This document shows positions 23,328-36,200 of a stretch of 64,000 nucleotides of DNA, piece by piece. Each line of letters starts with the position of its first letter. Position 1 is the stretch's first letter. The stretch lies in assembly GCA_022605955.1 (NCBI GenBank), contig JAKCOZ010000610.1, forward strand, positions 48,115-112,114, given 5' to 3'. The DNA is from Rallus limicola. Lineage: Eukaryota; Chordata; Aves; Gruiformes; Rallidae. A model generated the notes under the pieces. The model was not told the DNA's origin, made no database searches, and was given only the letters and a program-made list of their open reading frames with translations. The translations under genes were made by a program, and so were the position numbers.

Positions 23328-26300
23328 CTTACTTTGGGAGTTATTGCTGGACGTTTAGCATGTTTTGAACTGCAGTCTGCTAGGGCCGAGAAAAGCACTG
23401 TAGGAGGTAGCAGGTATGTTCCTTCTTTCCAGGCAAAGGAAAAGGCTGAGAGCCAAAGTGACAGGGTCTGCTTGTGTGTCCTGTTAGGAGGTTTCAGACA
23501 AGCTATGCCTTTCAGTCCTAGCTTCTTTACTTTGGGAGTTATTGCTGGACGTTTAGCATGTTTTGAACTGCAGTCTGCTAGGGCCGAGAAAAGCACCGTA
23601 GGAGCTTCCAGGCATGTTCCCTCTTTCCAGGCAAAGGAAAAGGCTGAGAGCCAAAGTGACAGGGTCTGCTTGTGTGTCCTGTTAGGAGGTTTCAGACAAG
23701 CTATGCCTTTCAGTCCTAGCTTCTTTACTTTGGGAGTTATTGCTGGACGTTTAGCATGTTTTGAACTGCAGTCTGCTAGGGCCGAGAAAAGCACTGTAGG
23801 AGGTAGCAGGTATGTTCCTTCTTTCCAGGCAAAGGAAAAGGCTGAGAGCCAAAGTGACAGGGTCTGCTTGTGTGTCCTGTTAGGAGGTTTCAGACAAGCT
23901 ATGCCTTTCAGTCCTAGCTTCTTTACTTTGGGAGTTATTGCTGGACGTTTAGCATGTTTTGAACTGCAGTCTGCTAGGGCCGAGAAAAGCACCGTAGGAG
24001 GTTCCAGGCATGTTCCCTCTTTCCAGGCAAAGGAAAAGGCTGAGAGCCAAAGTGACAGGGTCTGCTTGTGTGTCCTGTTAGGAGGTTTCAGACAAGCTAT
24101 GCCTTTCAGTCCTAGCTTCTTTACTTTGGGAGTTATTGCTGGACGTTTAGCAAGTTTTGAACTGCAGTCTGCTAGGGCCGAGAAAAGCACCGTAGGAGGT
24201 TCCAGGCATGTTCCCTCTTTCCAGGCAAAGGAAAAGGCTGAGAGCCAAAGTGACAGGGTCTGCTTGTGTGTCCTGTTAGGAGGTTTCAGACAAGCTATGC
24301 CTTTCATGCCTAGCTTCTTTACTTTGGGAGTTATTGCTGGACGTTTAGCATGTTTTGAACTGCAGTCTGCTAGGGCCGAGAAAAGCACTGTAGGAGGTAG
24401 CAGGTATGTTCCTTCTTTCCAGGCAAAGGAAAAGGCTGAGAGCCAAAGTGACAGGGTCTGCTTGTGTGTCCTGTTAGGAGGTTTCAGACAAGCTATGCCT
24501 TTCAGTCCTAGCTTCTTTACTTTGGGAGTTATTGCTGGACGTTTAGCATGTTTTGAACTGCAGTCTGCTAGGGCCGAGAAAAGCACCGTAGGATGTTCCA
24601 GGCATGTTCCCTCTTTCCAGGCAAAGGAAAAGGCTGAGAGCCAAAGTGACAGGGTCTGCTTGTGTGTCCTGTTAGGAGGTTTCAGACAAGCTATGCTTTC
24701 ATGCCTAGCTTCTTTACTTTAGCAGTTATTGCTGGACGTTTAGCATGTTTTGAACTGCAGTCTGCTAGGGCCGAGAAAAGCACTGTAGGAGGTAGCAGGT
24801 ATGTTCCTTCTTTCCAGGCAAAGGAAAAGGCTGAGAGCCAAAGTGACAGGGTCTGCTTGTGTGTCCTGTTAGGAGGTTTCAGACAAGCTATGCCTTTCAG
24901 TCCTAGCTTCTTTACTTTGGGAGTTATTGCTGGACGTTTAGCATGTTTTGAACTGCAGTCTGCTAGGGCCGAGAAAAGCACCGTATGAGGTTCCAGGCAT
25001 GTTCCCTCTTTCCAGGCAAAGGAAAAGGCTGAGAGCCAAAGTAACAGGGTCTGCTTGTGTGTCCTGTTAGGAGGTTTCAGACAAGCTATGCCTTTCAGTC
25101 CTAGCTTCTTTACTTTGGGAGTTATTGCTGGACGTTTAGCATGTTTTGAACTGCAGTCTGCTAGGGCCGAGAAAAGCACCGTAGGAGGTTCCAGGCATGT
25201 TCCCTCTTTCCATGCAAAGGAAAAGGCTGAGAGCCAAAGTGACAGGGTCTGCTTGTGTGTCCTGTTATAAGGTTTCAGACAAGCTATGCCTTTCATGCCT
25301 AGCTTCTTTACTTTGGGAGTTATTGCTGGACATTTAGCATGTTTTGAACTGCAGTCTGCTAGGGCCGAGAAAAGCACCGTAGGAGGTTCCAGGCATGTTC
25401 CCTCTTTCCAGGCAAAGGAAAAGGCTGAGAGCCAAAGTGACAGGGTCTGCTTGTGTGTCCTGTTAGGAGGTTTCAGACAAGCTATGCCTTTCAGTCCTAG
25501 CTTCTTTACTTTGGGAGTTATTGCTGGACGTTTAGCATGTTTTGAACTGCAGTCTGCTAGGGCCGAGAAAAGCACCGTAGGAGGTAGCAGGTATGTTCCT
25601 TCTATCCAGGCAAAGGAAAAGGCTGAGAGCCAAAGTGACAGGGTCTGCTTGTGTGTCCTGTTAGGAGGTTTCAGACAAGCTATGCCTTTCAGTCCTAGCT
25701 TCTTTACTTTGGGAGTTATTGCTGGACGTTTAGCATGTTTTGAACTGCAGTCTGCTAGGGCCGAGAAAAGCACTGTAGGAGGTAGCAGGTATGTTCCTTC
25801 TTTCCAGGCAAAGGAAAAGGCTGAGAGCCAAAGTGATAGGGTCTGCTTGTGTGTCCTGTTAGGAGGTTTCAGACAAGCTATGCCTTTCATGCCTAGCTTC
25901 TTTACTTTGGGAGTTATTGCTGGACGTTTAGCATGTTTTGAACTGCAGTCTGCTAGGGCCGAGAAAAGCACCGTAGGAGCTTCCAGGCATGTTCCCTCTT
26001 TCCAGGCAAAGGAAAAGGCTGAGAGCCAAAGTGACAGGGTCTGCTTGTGTGTCCTGTTAGGAGGTTTCAGACAAGCTATGCCTTTCATGCCTAGCTTCTT
26101 TACTTTGGGAGTTATTGCTGGATGTTTAGCATGTTTTGAACTGCAGTCTGCTAGGGCCGAGAAAAGCACCGTAGGAGGTTCCAGGCATGTTCCCTCTTTC
26201 CAGGCAAAGGAAAAGGCTGAGAGCCAAAGTGACAGGGTCTGCTTGTGTGTCCTGTTAGGAGGTTTCAGACAAGCTATGCCTTTCATGCCTAGCTTCTTTA

Positions 26301-29300
26301 CTTTGGGAGTTATTGCTGGACGTTTAGCATGTTTTGAACTGCAGTCTGCTAGGGCCGAGAAAAGCACCGTAGGAGGTTCCAGGCATGTTCCCTCTTTCCA
26401 GGCAAAGGAAAAGGCTGAGAGCCAAAGTGACAGGGTCTGCTTGTGTGTCCTGTTAGGAGGTTTCAGACAAGCTATGCCTTTCATGCCTAGCTTCTTTACT
26501 TTGGGAGTTATTGCTGGACGTTTAGCATGTTTTGAACTGCAGTCTGCTAGGGCCGAGAAAAGCACTGTAGGAGGTAGCGGGTATGTTCCTTCTTTCCAGG
26601 CAAAGGAAAAGGCTGAGAGCCAAAGTGACAGGGTCTGCTTGTGTGTCCTGTTAGGAGGTTTCAGACAAGCTATGCCTTTCAGTCCTAGCTTCTTTACTTT
26701 GGGAGTTATTGCTGGACGTTTAGCATGTTTTGAACTGCAGTCTGCTAGGGCCGAGAAAAGCACCCTAGGAGGTTCCAGGCATGTTCCCTCTTTCCAGGCA
26801 AAGGAAAAGGCTGAGAGCCAAAGTGACAGGGTCTGCTTGTGTGTCCTGTTAGGAGGTTTCATACAAGCTATGCCTTTCAGTCCTAGCTTCTTTACTTTGG
26901 GAGTTATTGCTGGACGTTTAGCATGTTTTGAACTGCAGTCTGCTAGGGCCGAGAAAAGCACTGTAGGAGGTAGCAGGTATGTTCCTTCTTTCCAGGCAAA
27001 GGAAAAGGCTGAGAGCCAAAGTGACAGGGTCTGCTTGTGTGTCCTGTTAGGAGGTTTCAGACAAGCTATGCCTTTCAGTCCTAGCTTCTTTACTTTGGGA
27101 GTTATTGCTGGACGTTTAGCATGTTTTGAACTGCAGTCTGCTAGGGCCGAGAAAAGCACCGTAGGATGTTCCAGGCATGTTCCCTCTTTCCAGGCAAAGG
27201 AAAAGGCTGAGAGCCAAAGTGACAGGGTCTGCTTGTGTGTCCTGTTAGGAGGTTTCAGACAAGCTATGCCTTTCAGTCCTAGCTTCTTTACTTTGGGAGT
27301 TATTGCTGGACGTTTAGCATGTTTTGAACTGCAGTCTGCTAGGGCCGAGAAAAGCACCGTAGGAGCTTCCAGGCATGTTCCCTCTTTCCAGGCAAAGGAA
27401 AAGGCTGAGAGCCAAAGTGACAGGGTCTGCTTGTGTGTCCTGTTAGGAGGTTTCAGACAAGCTATGCCTTTCATGCCTAGCTTCTTTACTTTGGGAGTTA
27501 TTGCTGGACGTTTAGCATGTTTTGAACTGCAGTCTGCTAGGGCCGAGAAAAGCACCGTAGGAGGTTCCAGGCATGTTCCCTCTTTCCAGGCAAAGGAAAA
27601 GGCTGAGAGCCAAAGTGACAGGGTCTGCTTGTGTGTCCTGTTAGGAGGTTTCAGACAAGCTATGCCTTTCAGTCCTAGCTTCTTTACTTTGGGAGTTATT
27701 GCTGGACGTTTAGCATGTTTTGAACTGCAGTCTGCTAGGGCCGAGAAAAGCACCGTAGGAGGTTCCAGGCATGTTCCCTCTTTCCAGGCAAAGGAAAAGG
27801 CTGAGAGCCAAAGTGACTGGGTCTGCTTGTGTGTCCTGTTAGGAGGTTTCAGACAAGCTATGCCTTTCATGCCTAGCTTCTTTACTTTGGGAGTTATTGC
27901 TGGACGTTTAGCATGTTTTGAACTGCAGTCTGCTAGGGCCGAGAAAAGCACCGTAGGAGGTTCCAGGCATGTTCCCTCTTTCCAGGCAAAGGAAAAGGCT
28001 GAGAGCCAAAGTGACAGGGTCTGCTTGTGTGTCCTGTTAGGAGGTTTCAGACAAGCTATGCCTTTCATGCCTAGCTTCTTTACTTTGGGAGTTATTGCTG
28101 GACGTTTAGCATGTTTTGAACTGCAGTCTACTAGGGCCGAGAAAAGCACTGTAGGAGGTAGCAGGTATGTTCCTTCTTTCCAGGCAAAGGAAAAGGCTGA
28201 GAGCCAAAGTGACAGGGTCTGCTTGTGTGTCCTGTTAGGAGGTTTCAGACAAGCTATGCCTTTCAGTCCTAGCTTCTTTACTTTGGGAGTTATTGCTGGA
28301 CGTTTAGCATGTTTTGAACTGCAGTCTGCTAGGGCCGAGAAAAGCACCGTAGGAGGTTCCAGGCATGTTCCCTCTTTCCAGGCAAAGGAAAAGGCTGAGA
28401 GCCAAAGTGACAGGGTCTGCTTGTGTGTCCTGTTAGGAGGTTTCAGACAAGCTATGCCTTTCAGTCCTAGCTTCTTTACTTTGGGAGTTATTGCTGGACG
28501 TTTAGCATGTTTTGAACTGCAGTCTGCTAGGGCCGAGAAAAGCACCGTAGGAGGTTCCAGGCATGTTCCCTCTTTCCAGGCAAAGGAAAAGGCTGAGAGC
28601 CAAAGTGACAGGGTCTGCTTGTGTGTCCTTTTAGGAGGTTTCAGACAAGCTATGCCTTTCATGCCTAGCTTCTTTACTTTAGCAGTTATAGCTGGACGTT
28701 TAGCATGTTTTGAACTGCAGTCTGCTAGGGCCGAGAAAAGCACTGTAGGAGGTAGCAGGTATGTTCCTTCTTTCCAGGCAAAGGAAAAGGCTGAGAGCCA
28801 AAGTGACAGGGTCTGCTTGTGTGTCCTGTTAGGAGGTTTCAGACAAGCTATGCCTTTCATGCCTAGCTTCTTTACTTTGGGAGTTATTGCTGGACGTTTA
28901 GCATGTTTTGAACTGCAGTCTGCTAGGGCCGAGAAAAGCACCGTAGGAGGTTCCAGGCATGTTCCCTCTTTCCAGGCAAAGGAAAAGGCTGAGAGCCAAA
29001 GTAACAGGGTCTGCTTGTGTGTCCTGTTAGGAGGTTTCAGACAAGCTATGCCTTTCTGTCCTAGCTTCTTTACTTTGGGAGTTATTGCTGGACGTTTAGC
29101 ATGTTTTGAACTGCAGTCTGCTAGGGCCGAGAAAAGCACTGTAGGAGGTAGCAGGTATGTTCCTTCTTTCCAGGCAAAGGAAAAGGCTGAGAGCCAAAGT
29201 GACAGGGTCTGCTTGTGTGTCCTGTTAGGAGGTTTCAGACAAGCTATGCCTTTCAGTCCTAGCTTCTTTACTTTGGGAGTTATTGCTGGACGTTTAGCAT

Positions 29301-30255
29301 GTTTTGAACTGCAGTCTGCTAGGGCCGAGAAAAGCACCGTAGGAGCTTCCAGGCATGTTCCCTCTTTCCAGGCAAAGGAAAAGGCTGAGAGCCAAAGTGA
29401 CAGGGTCTGCTTGTGTGTCCTGTTAGGAGGTTTCAGACAAGCTATGCCTTTCAGTCCTAGCTTCTTTACTTTGGGAGTTATTGCTGGACGTTTAGCATGT
29501 TTTGAACTGCAGTCTGCTAGGGCCGAGAAAAGCACCGTAGGAGGTTCCAGGCATGTTCCCTCTTTCCAGGCAAAGGAAAAGGCTGAGAGCCAAAGTGACA
29601 GGGTCTGCTTGTGTGTCCTGTTAGGAGGTTTCATACAAGCTATGCCTTTCAGTCCTAGCTTCTTTACTTTGGGAGTTATTGCTGGACGTTTAGCATGTTT
29701 TGAACTGCAGTCTGCTAGGGCCGAGAAAAGCACCGTAGGATGTTCCAGGCATGTTCCCTCTTTCCAGGCAAAGGAAAAGGCTGAGAGCCAAAGTGACAGG
29801 GTCTGCTTGTGTGTCCTGTTAGGAGGTTTCAGACAAGCTATGCCTTTCAGTCCTAGCTTCTTTACTTTGGGAGTTATTGCTGGATGTTTAGCATGTTTTG
29901 AACTGCAGTCTGCTAGGGCCGAGAAAAGCACCGTAGGAGCTTCCAGGCATGTTCCCTCTTTCCAGGCAAAGGAAAAGGCTGAGAGCCAAAGTGACAGGGT
30001 CTGCTTGTGTGTCCTGTTAGGAGGTTTCAGACAAGCTATGCCTTTCATGCCTAGCTTCTTTACTTTGGGAGTTATTGCTGGACGTTTAGCATGTTTTGAA
30101 CTGCAGTCTGCTAGGGCCGAGAAAAGCACCGTAGGAGGTTCCAGGCATGTTCCCTCTTTCCAGGCAAAGGAAAAGGCTGAGAGCCAAAGTGACAGGGTCT
30201 GCTTGTGTGTCCTGTTAGGAGGTTTCAGACAAGCTATGCCTTTCAGTCCTAGCTT
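23328..30255 (+). repeat. Higher-order repeat zone B, copy 1 (35 monomers)
   Basis: A chain of markers repeats with a constant 6,928-bp offset (35 x 198 minus two one-base deletions). They are the loss of one T in CTTCTTACTT (about 23329 and 30257), the loss of one C in CTATGCTTTC (about 24696 and 31625), the CACCGTATGAGG variant (about 24983 and 31911), GTAACAGGG (25041 and 31969) and TTATAAGG (25265 and 32193). Two independent one-base deletions in the same order and spacing can hardly arise twice by chance, so copies 1 and 2 are one duplicated block. An older relative lies at about 19.5-23 kb: TTAGCAGTTATAGC at about 19573 and TTTCTGTCC at about 19750 recur at about 28679 and 29054, 46 and 47 monomers away. 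Confidence 0.9.
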
Positions 30256-33200
30256 CTTACTTTGGGAGTTATTGCTGGACGTTTAGCATGTTTTGAACTG
30301 CAGTCTGCTAGGGCCGAGAAAAGCACTGTAGGAGGTAGCAGGTATGTTCCTTCTTTCCAGGCAAAGGAAAAGGCTGAGAGCCAAAGTGACAGGGTCTGCT
30401 TGTGTGTCCTGTTAGGAGGTTTCAGACAAGCTATGCCTTTCAGTCCTAGCTTCTTTACTTTGGGAGTTATTGCTGGACGTTTAGCATGTTTTGAACTGCA
30501 GTCTGCTAGGGCCGAGAAAAGCACCGTAGGAGGTTCCAGGCATGTTCCCTCTTTCCAGGCAAAGGAAAAGGCTGAGAGCCAAAGTGACAGGGTCTGCTTG
30601 TGTGTCCTGTTAGGAGGTTTCAGACAAGCTATGCCTTTCAGTCCTAGCTTCTTTACTTTGGGAGTTATTGCTGGACGTTTAGCATGTTTTGAACTGCAGT
30701 CTGCTAGGGCCGAGAAAAGCACTGTAGGAGGTAGCAGGTATGTTCCTTCTTTCCAGGCAAAGGAAAAGGCTGAGAGCCAAAGTGACAGGGTCTGCTTGTG
30801 TGTCCTGTTAGGAGGTTTCAGACAAGCTATGCCTTTCAGTCCTAGCTTCTTTACTTTGGGAGTTATTGCTGGACGTTTAGCATGTTTTGAACTGCAGTCT
30901 GCTAGGGCCGAGAAAAGCACCCTAGGAGGTTCCAGGCATGTTCCCTCTTTCCAGGCAAAGGAAAAGGCTGAGAGCCAAAGTGACAGGGTCTGCTTGTGTG
31001 TCCTGTTAGGAGGTTTCAGACAAGCTATGCCTTTCAGTCCTAGCTTCTTTACTTTGGGAGTTATTGCTGGACGTTTAGCAAGTTTTGAACTGCAGTCTGC
31101 TAGGGCCGAGAAAAGCACCGTAGGAGGTTCCAGGCATGTTCCCTCTTTCCAGGCAAAGGAAAAGGCTGAGAGCCAAAGTGACAGGGTCTGCTTGTGTGTC
31201 CTGTTAGGAGGTTTCAGACAAGCTATGCCTTTCATGCCTAGCTTCTTTACTTTGGGAGTTATTGCTGGACGTTTAGCATGTTTTGAACTGCAGTCTGCTA
31301 GGGCCGAGAAAAGCACTGTAGGAGGTAGCAGGTATGTTCCTTCTTTCCAGGCAAAGGAAAAGGCTGAGAGCCAAAGTGACAGGGTCTGCTTGTGTGTCCT
31401 GTTAGGAGGTTTCAGACAAGCTATGCCTTTCAGTCCTAGCTTCTTTACTTTGGGAGTTATTGCTGGACGTTTAGCATGTTTTGAACTGCAGTCTGCTAGG
31501 GCCGAGAAAAGCACCGTAGGAGCTTCCAGGCATGTTCCCTCTTTCCAGGCAAAGGAAAAGGCTGAGAGCCAAAGTGACAGGGTCTGCTTGTGTGTCCTGT
31601 TAGGAGGTTTCAGACAAGCTATGCTTTCATGCCTAGCTTCTTTACTTTAGCAGTTATTGCTGGACGTTTAGCATGTTTTGAACTGCAGTCTGCTAGGGCC
31701 GAGAAAAGCACTGTAGGAGGTAGCAGGTATGTTCCTTCTTTCCAGGCAAAGGAAAAGGCTGAGAGCCAAAGTGACAGGGTCTGCTTGTGTGTCCTGTTAG
31801 GAGGTTTCAGACAAGCTATGCCTTTCAGTCCTAGCTTCTTTACTTTGGGAGTTATTGCTGGACGTTTAGCATGTTTTGAACTGCAGTCTGCTAGGGCCGA
31901 GAAAAGCACCGTATGAGGTTCCAGGCATGTTCCCTCTTTCCAGGCAAAGGAAAAGGCTGAGAGCCAAAGTAACAGGGTCTGCTTGTGTGTCCTGTTAGGA
32001 GGTTTCAGACAAGCTATGCCTTTCAGTCCTAGCTTCTTTACTTTGGGAGTTATTGCTGGACGTTTAGCATGTTTTGAACTGCAGTCTGCTAGGGCCGAGA
32101 AAAGCACCGTAGGAGGTTCCAGGCATGTTCCCTCTTTCCATGCAAAGGAAAAGGCTGAGAGCCAAAGTGACAGGGTCTGCTTGTGTGTCCTGTTATAAGG
32201 TTTCAGACAAGCTATGCCTTTCATGCCTAGCTTCTTTACTTTGGGAGTTATTGCTGGACGTTTAGCATGTTTTGAACTGCAGTCTGCTAGGGCCGAGAAA
32301 AGCACCGTAGGAGGTTCCAGGCATGTTCCCTCTTTCCAGGCAAAGGAAAAGGCTGAGAGCCAAAGTGACAGGGTCTGCTTGTGTGTCCTGTTAGGAGGTT
32401 TCAGACAAGCTATGCCTTTCATGCCTAGCTTCTTTACTTTGGGAGTTATTGCTGGACGTTTAGCATGTTTTGAACTGCAGTCTGCTAGGGCCGAGAAAAG
32501 CACCGTAGGAGGTAGCAGGTATGTTCCTTCTATCCAGGCAAAGGAAAAGGCTGAGAGCCAAAGTGACAGGGTCTGCTTGTGTGTCCTGTTAGGAGGTTTC
32601 AGACAAGCTATGCCTTTCAGTCCTAGCTTCTTTACTTTGGGAGTTATTGCTGGACGTTTAGCATGTTTTGAACTGCAGTCTGCTAGGGCCGAGAAAAGCA
32701 CCGTAGGAGGTTCCAGGCATGTTCCCTCTTTCCAGGCAAAGGAAAAGGCTGAGAGCCAAAGTGACAGGGTCTGCTTGTGTGTCCTGTTAGGAGGTTTCAG
32801 ACAAGCTATGCCTTTCAGTCCTAGCTTCTTTACTTTGGGAGTTATTGCTGGACGTTTAGCATGTTTTGAACTGCAGTCTGCTAGGGCCGAGAAAAGCACT
32901 GTAGGAGGTAGCAGGTATGTTCCTTCTTTCCAGGCAAAGGAAAAGGCTGAGAGCCAAAGTGATAGGGTCTGCTTGTGTGTCCTGTTAGGAGGTTTCAGAC
33001 AAGCTATGCCTTTCATGCCTAGCTTCTTTACTTTGGGAGTTATTGCTGGACGTTTAGCATGTTTTGAACTGCAGTCTGCTAGGGCCGAGAAAAGCACCGT
33101 AGGAGCTTCCAGGCATGTTCCCTCTTTCCAGGCAAAGGAAAAGGCTGAGAGCCAAAGTGACAGGGTCTGCTTGTGTGTCCTGTTAGGAGGTTTCAGACAA

Positions 33201-36200
33201 GCTATGCCTTTCATGCCTAGCTTCTTTACTTTGGGAGTTATTGCTGGATGTTTAGCATGTTTTGAACTGCAGTCTGCTAGGGCCGAGAAAAGCACCGTAG
33301 GAGGTTCCAGGCATGTTCCCTCTTTCCAGGCAAAGGAAAAGGCTGAGAGCCAAAGTGACAGGGTCTGCTTGTGTGTCCTGTTAGGAGGTTTCAGACAAGC
33401 TATGCCTTTCATGCCTAGCTTCTTTACTTTGGGAGTTATTGCTGGACGTTTAGCATGTTTTGAACTGCAGTCTGCTAGGGCCGAGAAAAGCACCGTAGGA
33501 GGTTCCAGGCATGTTCCCTCTTTCCAGGCAAAGGAAAAGGCTGAGAGCCAAAGTGACAGGGTCTGCTTGTGTGTCCTGTTAGGAGGTTTCAGACAAGCTA
33601 TGCCTTTCATGCCTAGCTTCTTTACTTTGGGAGTTATTGCTGGACGTTTAGCATGTTTTGAACTGCAGTCTGCTAGGGCCGAGAAAAGCACTGTAGGAGG
33701 TAGCAGGTATGTTCCTTCTTTCCAGGCAAAGGAAAAGGCTGAGAGCCAAAGTGACAGGGTCTGCTTGTGTGTCCTGTTAGGAGGTTTCAGACAAGCTATG
33801 CCTTTCAGTCCTAGCTTCTTTACTTTGGGAGTTATTGCTGGACGTTTAGCATGTTTTGAACTGCAGTCTGCTAGGGCCGAGAAAAGCACCGTAGGAGGTT
33901 CCAGGCATGTTCCCTCTTTCCAGGCAAAGGAAAAGGCTGAGAGCCAAAGTGACAGGGTCTGCTTGTGTGTCCTGTTAGGAGGTTTCATACAAGCTATGCC
34001 TTTCAGTCCTAGCTTCTTTACTTTGGGAGTTATTGCTGGACGTTTAGCATGTTTTGAACTGCAGTCTGCTAGGGCCGAGAAAAGCACCGTAGGAGCTTCC
34101 AGGCATGTTCCCTCTTTCCAGGCAAAGGAAAAGGCTGAGAGCCAAAGTGACAGGGTCTGCTTGTGTGTCCTGTTAGGAGGTTTCAGACAAGCTATGCCTT
34201 TCATGCCTAGCTTCTTTACTTTGGGAGTTATTGCTGGACGTTTAGCATGTTTTGAACTGCAGTCTGCTAGGGCCGAGAAAAGCACCGTAGGAGGTTCCAG
34301 GCATGTTCCCTCTTTCCAGGCAAAGGAAAAGGCTGAGAGCCAAAGTGACAGGGTCTGCTTGTGTGTCCTGTTAGGAGGTTTCAGACAAGCTATGCCTTTC
34401 ATGCCTAGCTTCTTTACTTTGGGAGTTATTGCTGGACGTTTAGCATGTTTTGAACTGCAGTCTGCTAGGGCCGAGAAAAGCACTGTAGGAGGTAGCAGGT
34501 GTGTTCCTTCTTTCCAGGCAAAGGAAAAGGCTGAGAGCCAAAGTGACAGGGTCTGCTTGTGTGTCCTGTTAGGAGGTTTCAGACAAGCTATGCCTTTCAG
34601 TCCTAGCTTCTTTACTTTGGGAGTTATTGCTGGACGTTTAGCATGTTTTGAACTGCAGTCTGCTAGGGCCGAGAAAAGCACCGTAGGAGGTTCCAGGCAT
34701 GTTCCCTCTTTCCAGGCAAAGGAAAAGGCTGAGAGCCAAAGTGACAGGGTCTGCTTGTGTGTCCTGTTAGGAGGTTTCATACAAGCTATGCCTTTCAGTC
34801 CTAGCTTCTTTACTTTGGGAGTTATTGCTGGACGTTTAGCATGTTTTGAACTGCAGTCTGCTAGGGCCGAGAAAAGCACTGTAGGAGGTAGCAGGTATGT
34901 TCCTTCTTTCCAGGCAAAGGAAAAGGCTGAGAGCCAAAGTGACAGGGTCTGCTTGTGTGTCCTGTTAGGAGGTTTCAGACAAGCTATGCCTTTCAGTCCT
35001 AGCTTCTTTACTTTGGGAGTTATTGCTGGACGTTTAGCATGTTTTGAACTGCAGTCTGCTAGGGCCGAGAAAAGCACCGTAGGATGTTCCAGGCATGTTC
35101 CCTCTTTCCAGGCAAAGGAAAAGGCTGAGAGCCAAAGTGACAGGGTCTGCTTGTGTGTCCTGTTAGGAGGTTTCAGACAAGCTATGCCTTTCAGTCCTAG
35201 CTTCTTTACTTTGGGAGTTATTGCTGGACGTTTAGCATGTTTTGAACTGCAGTCTGCTAGGGCCGAGAAAAGCACCGTAGGAGCTTCCAGGCATGTTCCC
35301 TCTTTCCAGGCAAAGGAAAAGGCTGAGAGCCAAAGTGACAGGGTCTGCTTGTGTGTCCTGTTAGGAGGTTTCAGACAAGCTATGCCTTTCATGCCTAGCT
35401 TCTTTACTTTGGGAGTTATTGCTGGACGTTTAGCATGTTTTGAACTGCAGTCTGCTAGGGCCGAGAAAAGCACCGTAGGATGTTCCAGGCATGTTCCCTC
35501 TTTCCAGGCAAAGGAAAAGGCTGAGAGCCAAAGTGACAGGGTCTGCTTGTGTGTCCTGTTAGGAGGTTTCAGACAAGCTATGCCTTTCAGTCCTAGCTTC
35601 TTTACTTTGGGAGTTATTGCTGGACGTTTAGCATGTTTTGAACTGCAGTCTGCTAGGGCCGAGAAAAGCACCGTAGGAGGTTCCAGGCATGTTCCCTCTT
35701 TCCAGGCAAAGGAAAAGGCTGAGAGCCAAAGTGACAGGGTCTGCTTGTGTGTCCTGTTAGGAGGTTTCAGACAAGCTATGCCTTTCATGCCTAGCTTCTT
35801 TACTTTGGGAGTTATTGCTGGACGTTTAGCATGTTTTGAACTGCAGTCTGCTAGGGCCGAGAAAAGCACCGTAGGAGGTTCCAGGCATGTTCCCTCTTTC
35901 CAGGCAAAGGAAAAGGCTGAGAGCCAAAGTGACAGGGTCTGCTTGTGTGTCCTGTTAGGAGGTTTCAGACAAGCTATGCCTTTCATGCCTAGCTTCTTTA
36001 CTTTGGGAGTTATTGCTGGACGTTTAGCATGTTTTGAACTGCAGTCTGCTAGGGCCGAGAAAAGCACTGTAGGAGGTAGCAGGTATGTTCCTTCTTTCCA
36101 GGCAAAGGAAAAGGCTGAGAGCCAAAGTGACAGGGTCTGCTTGTGTGTCCTGTTAGGAGGTTTCAGACAAGCTATGCCTTTCAGTCCTAGCTTCTTTACT

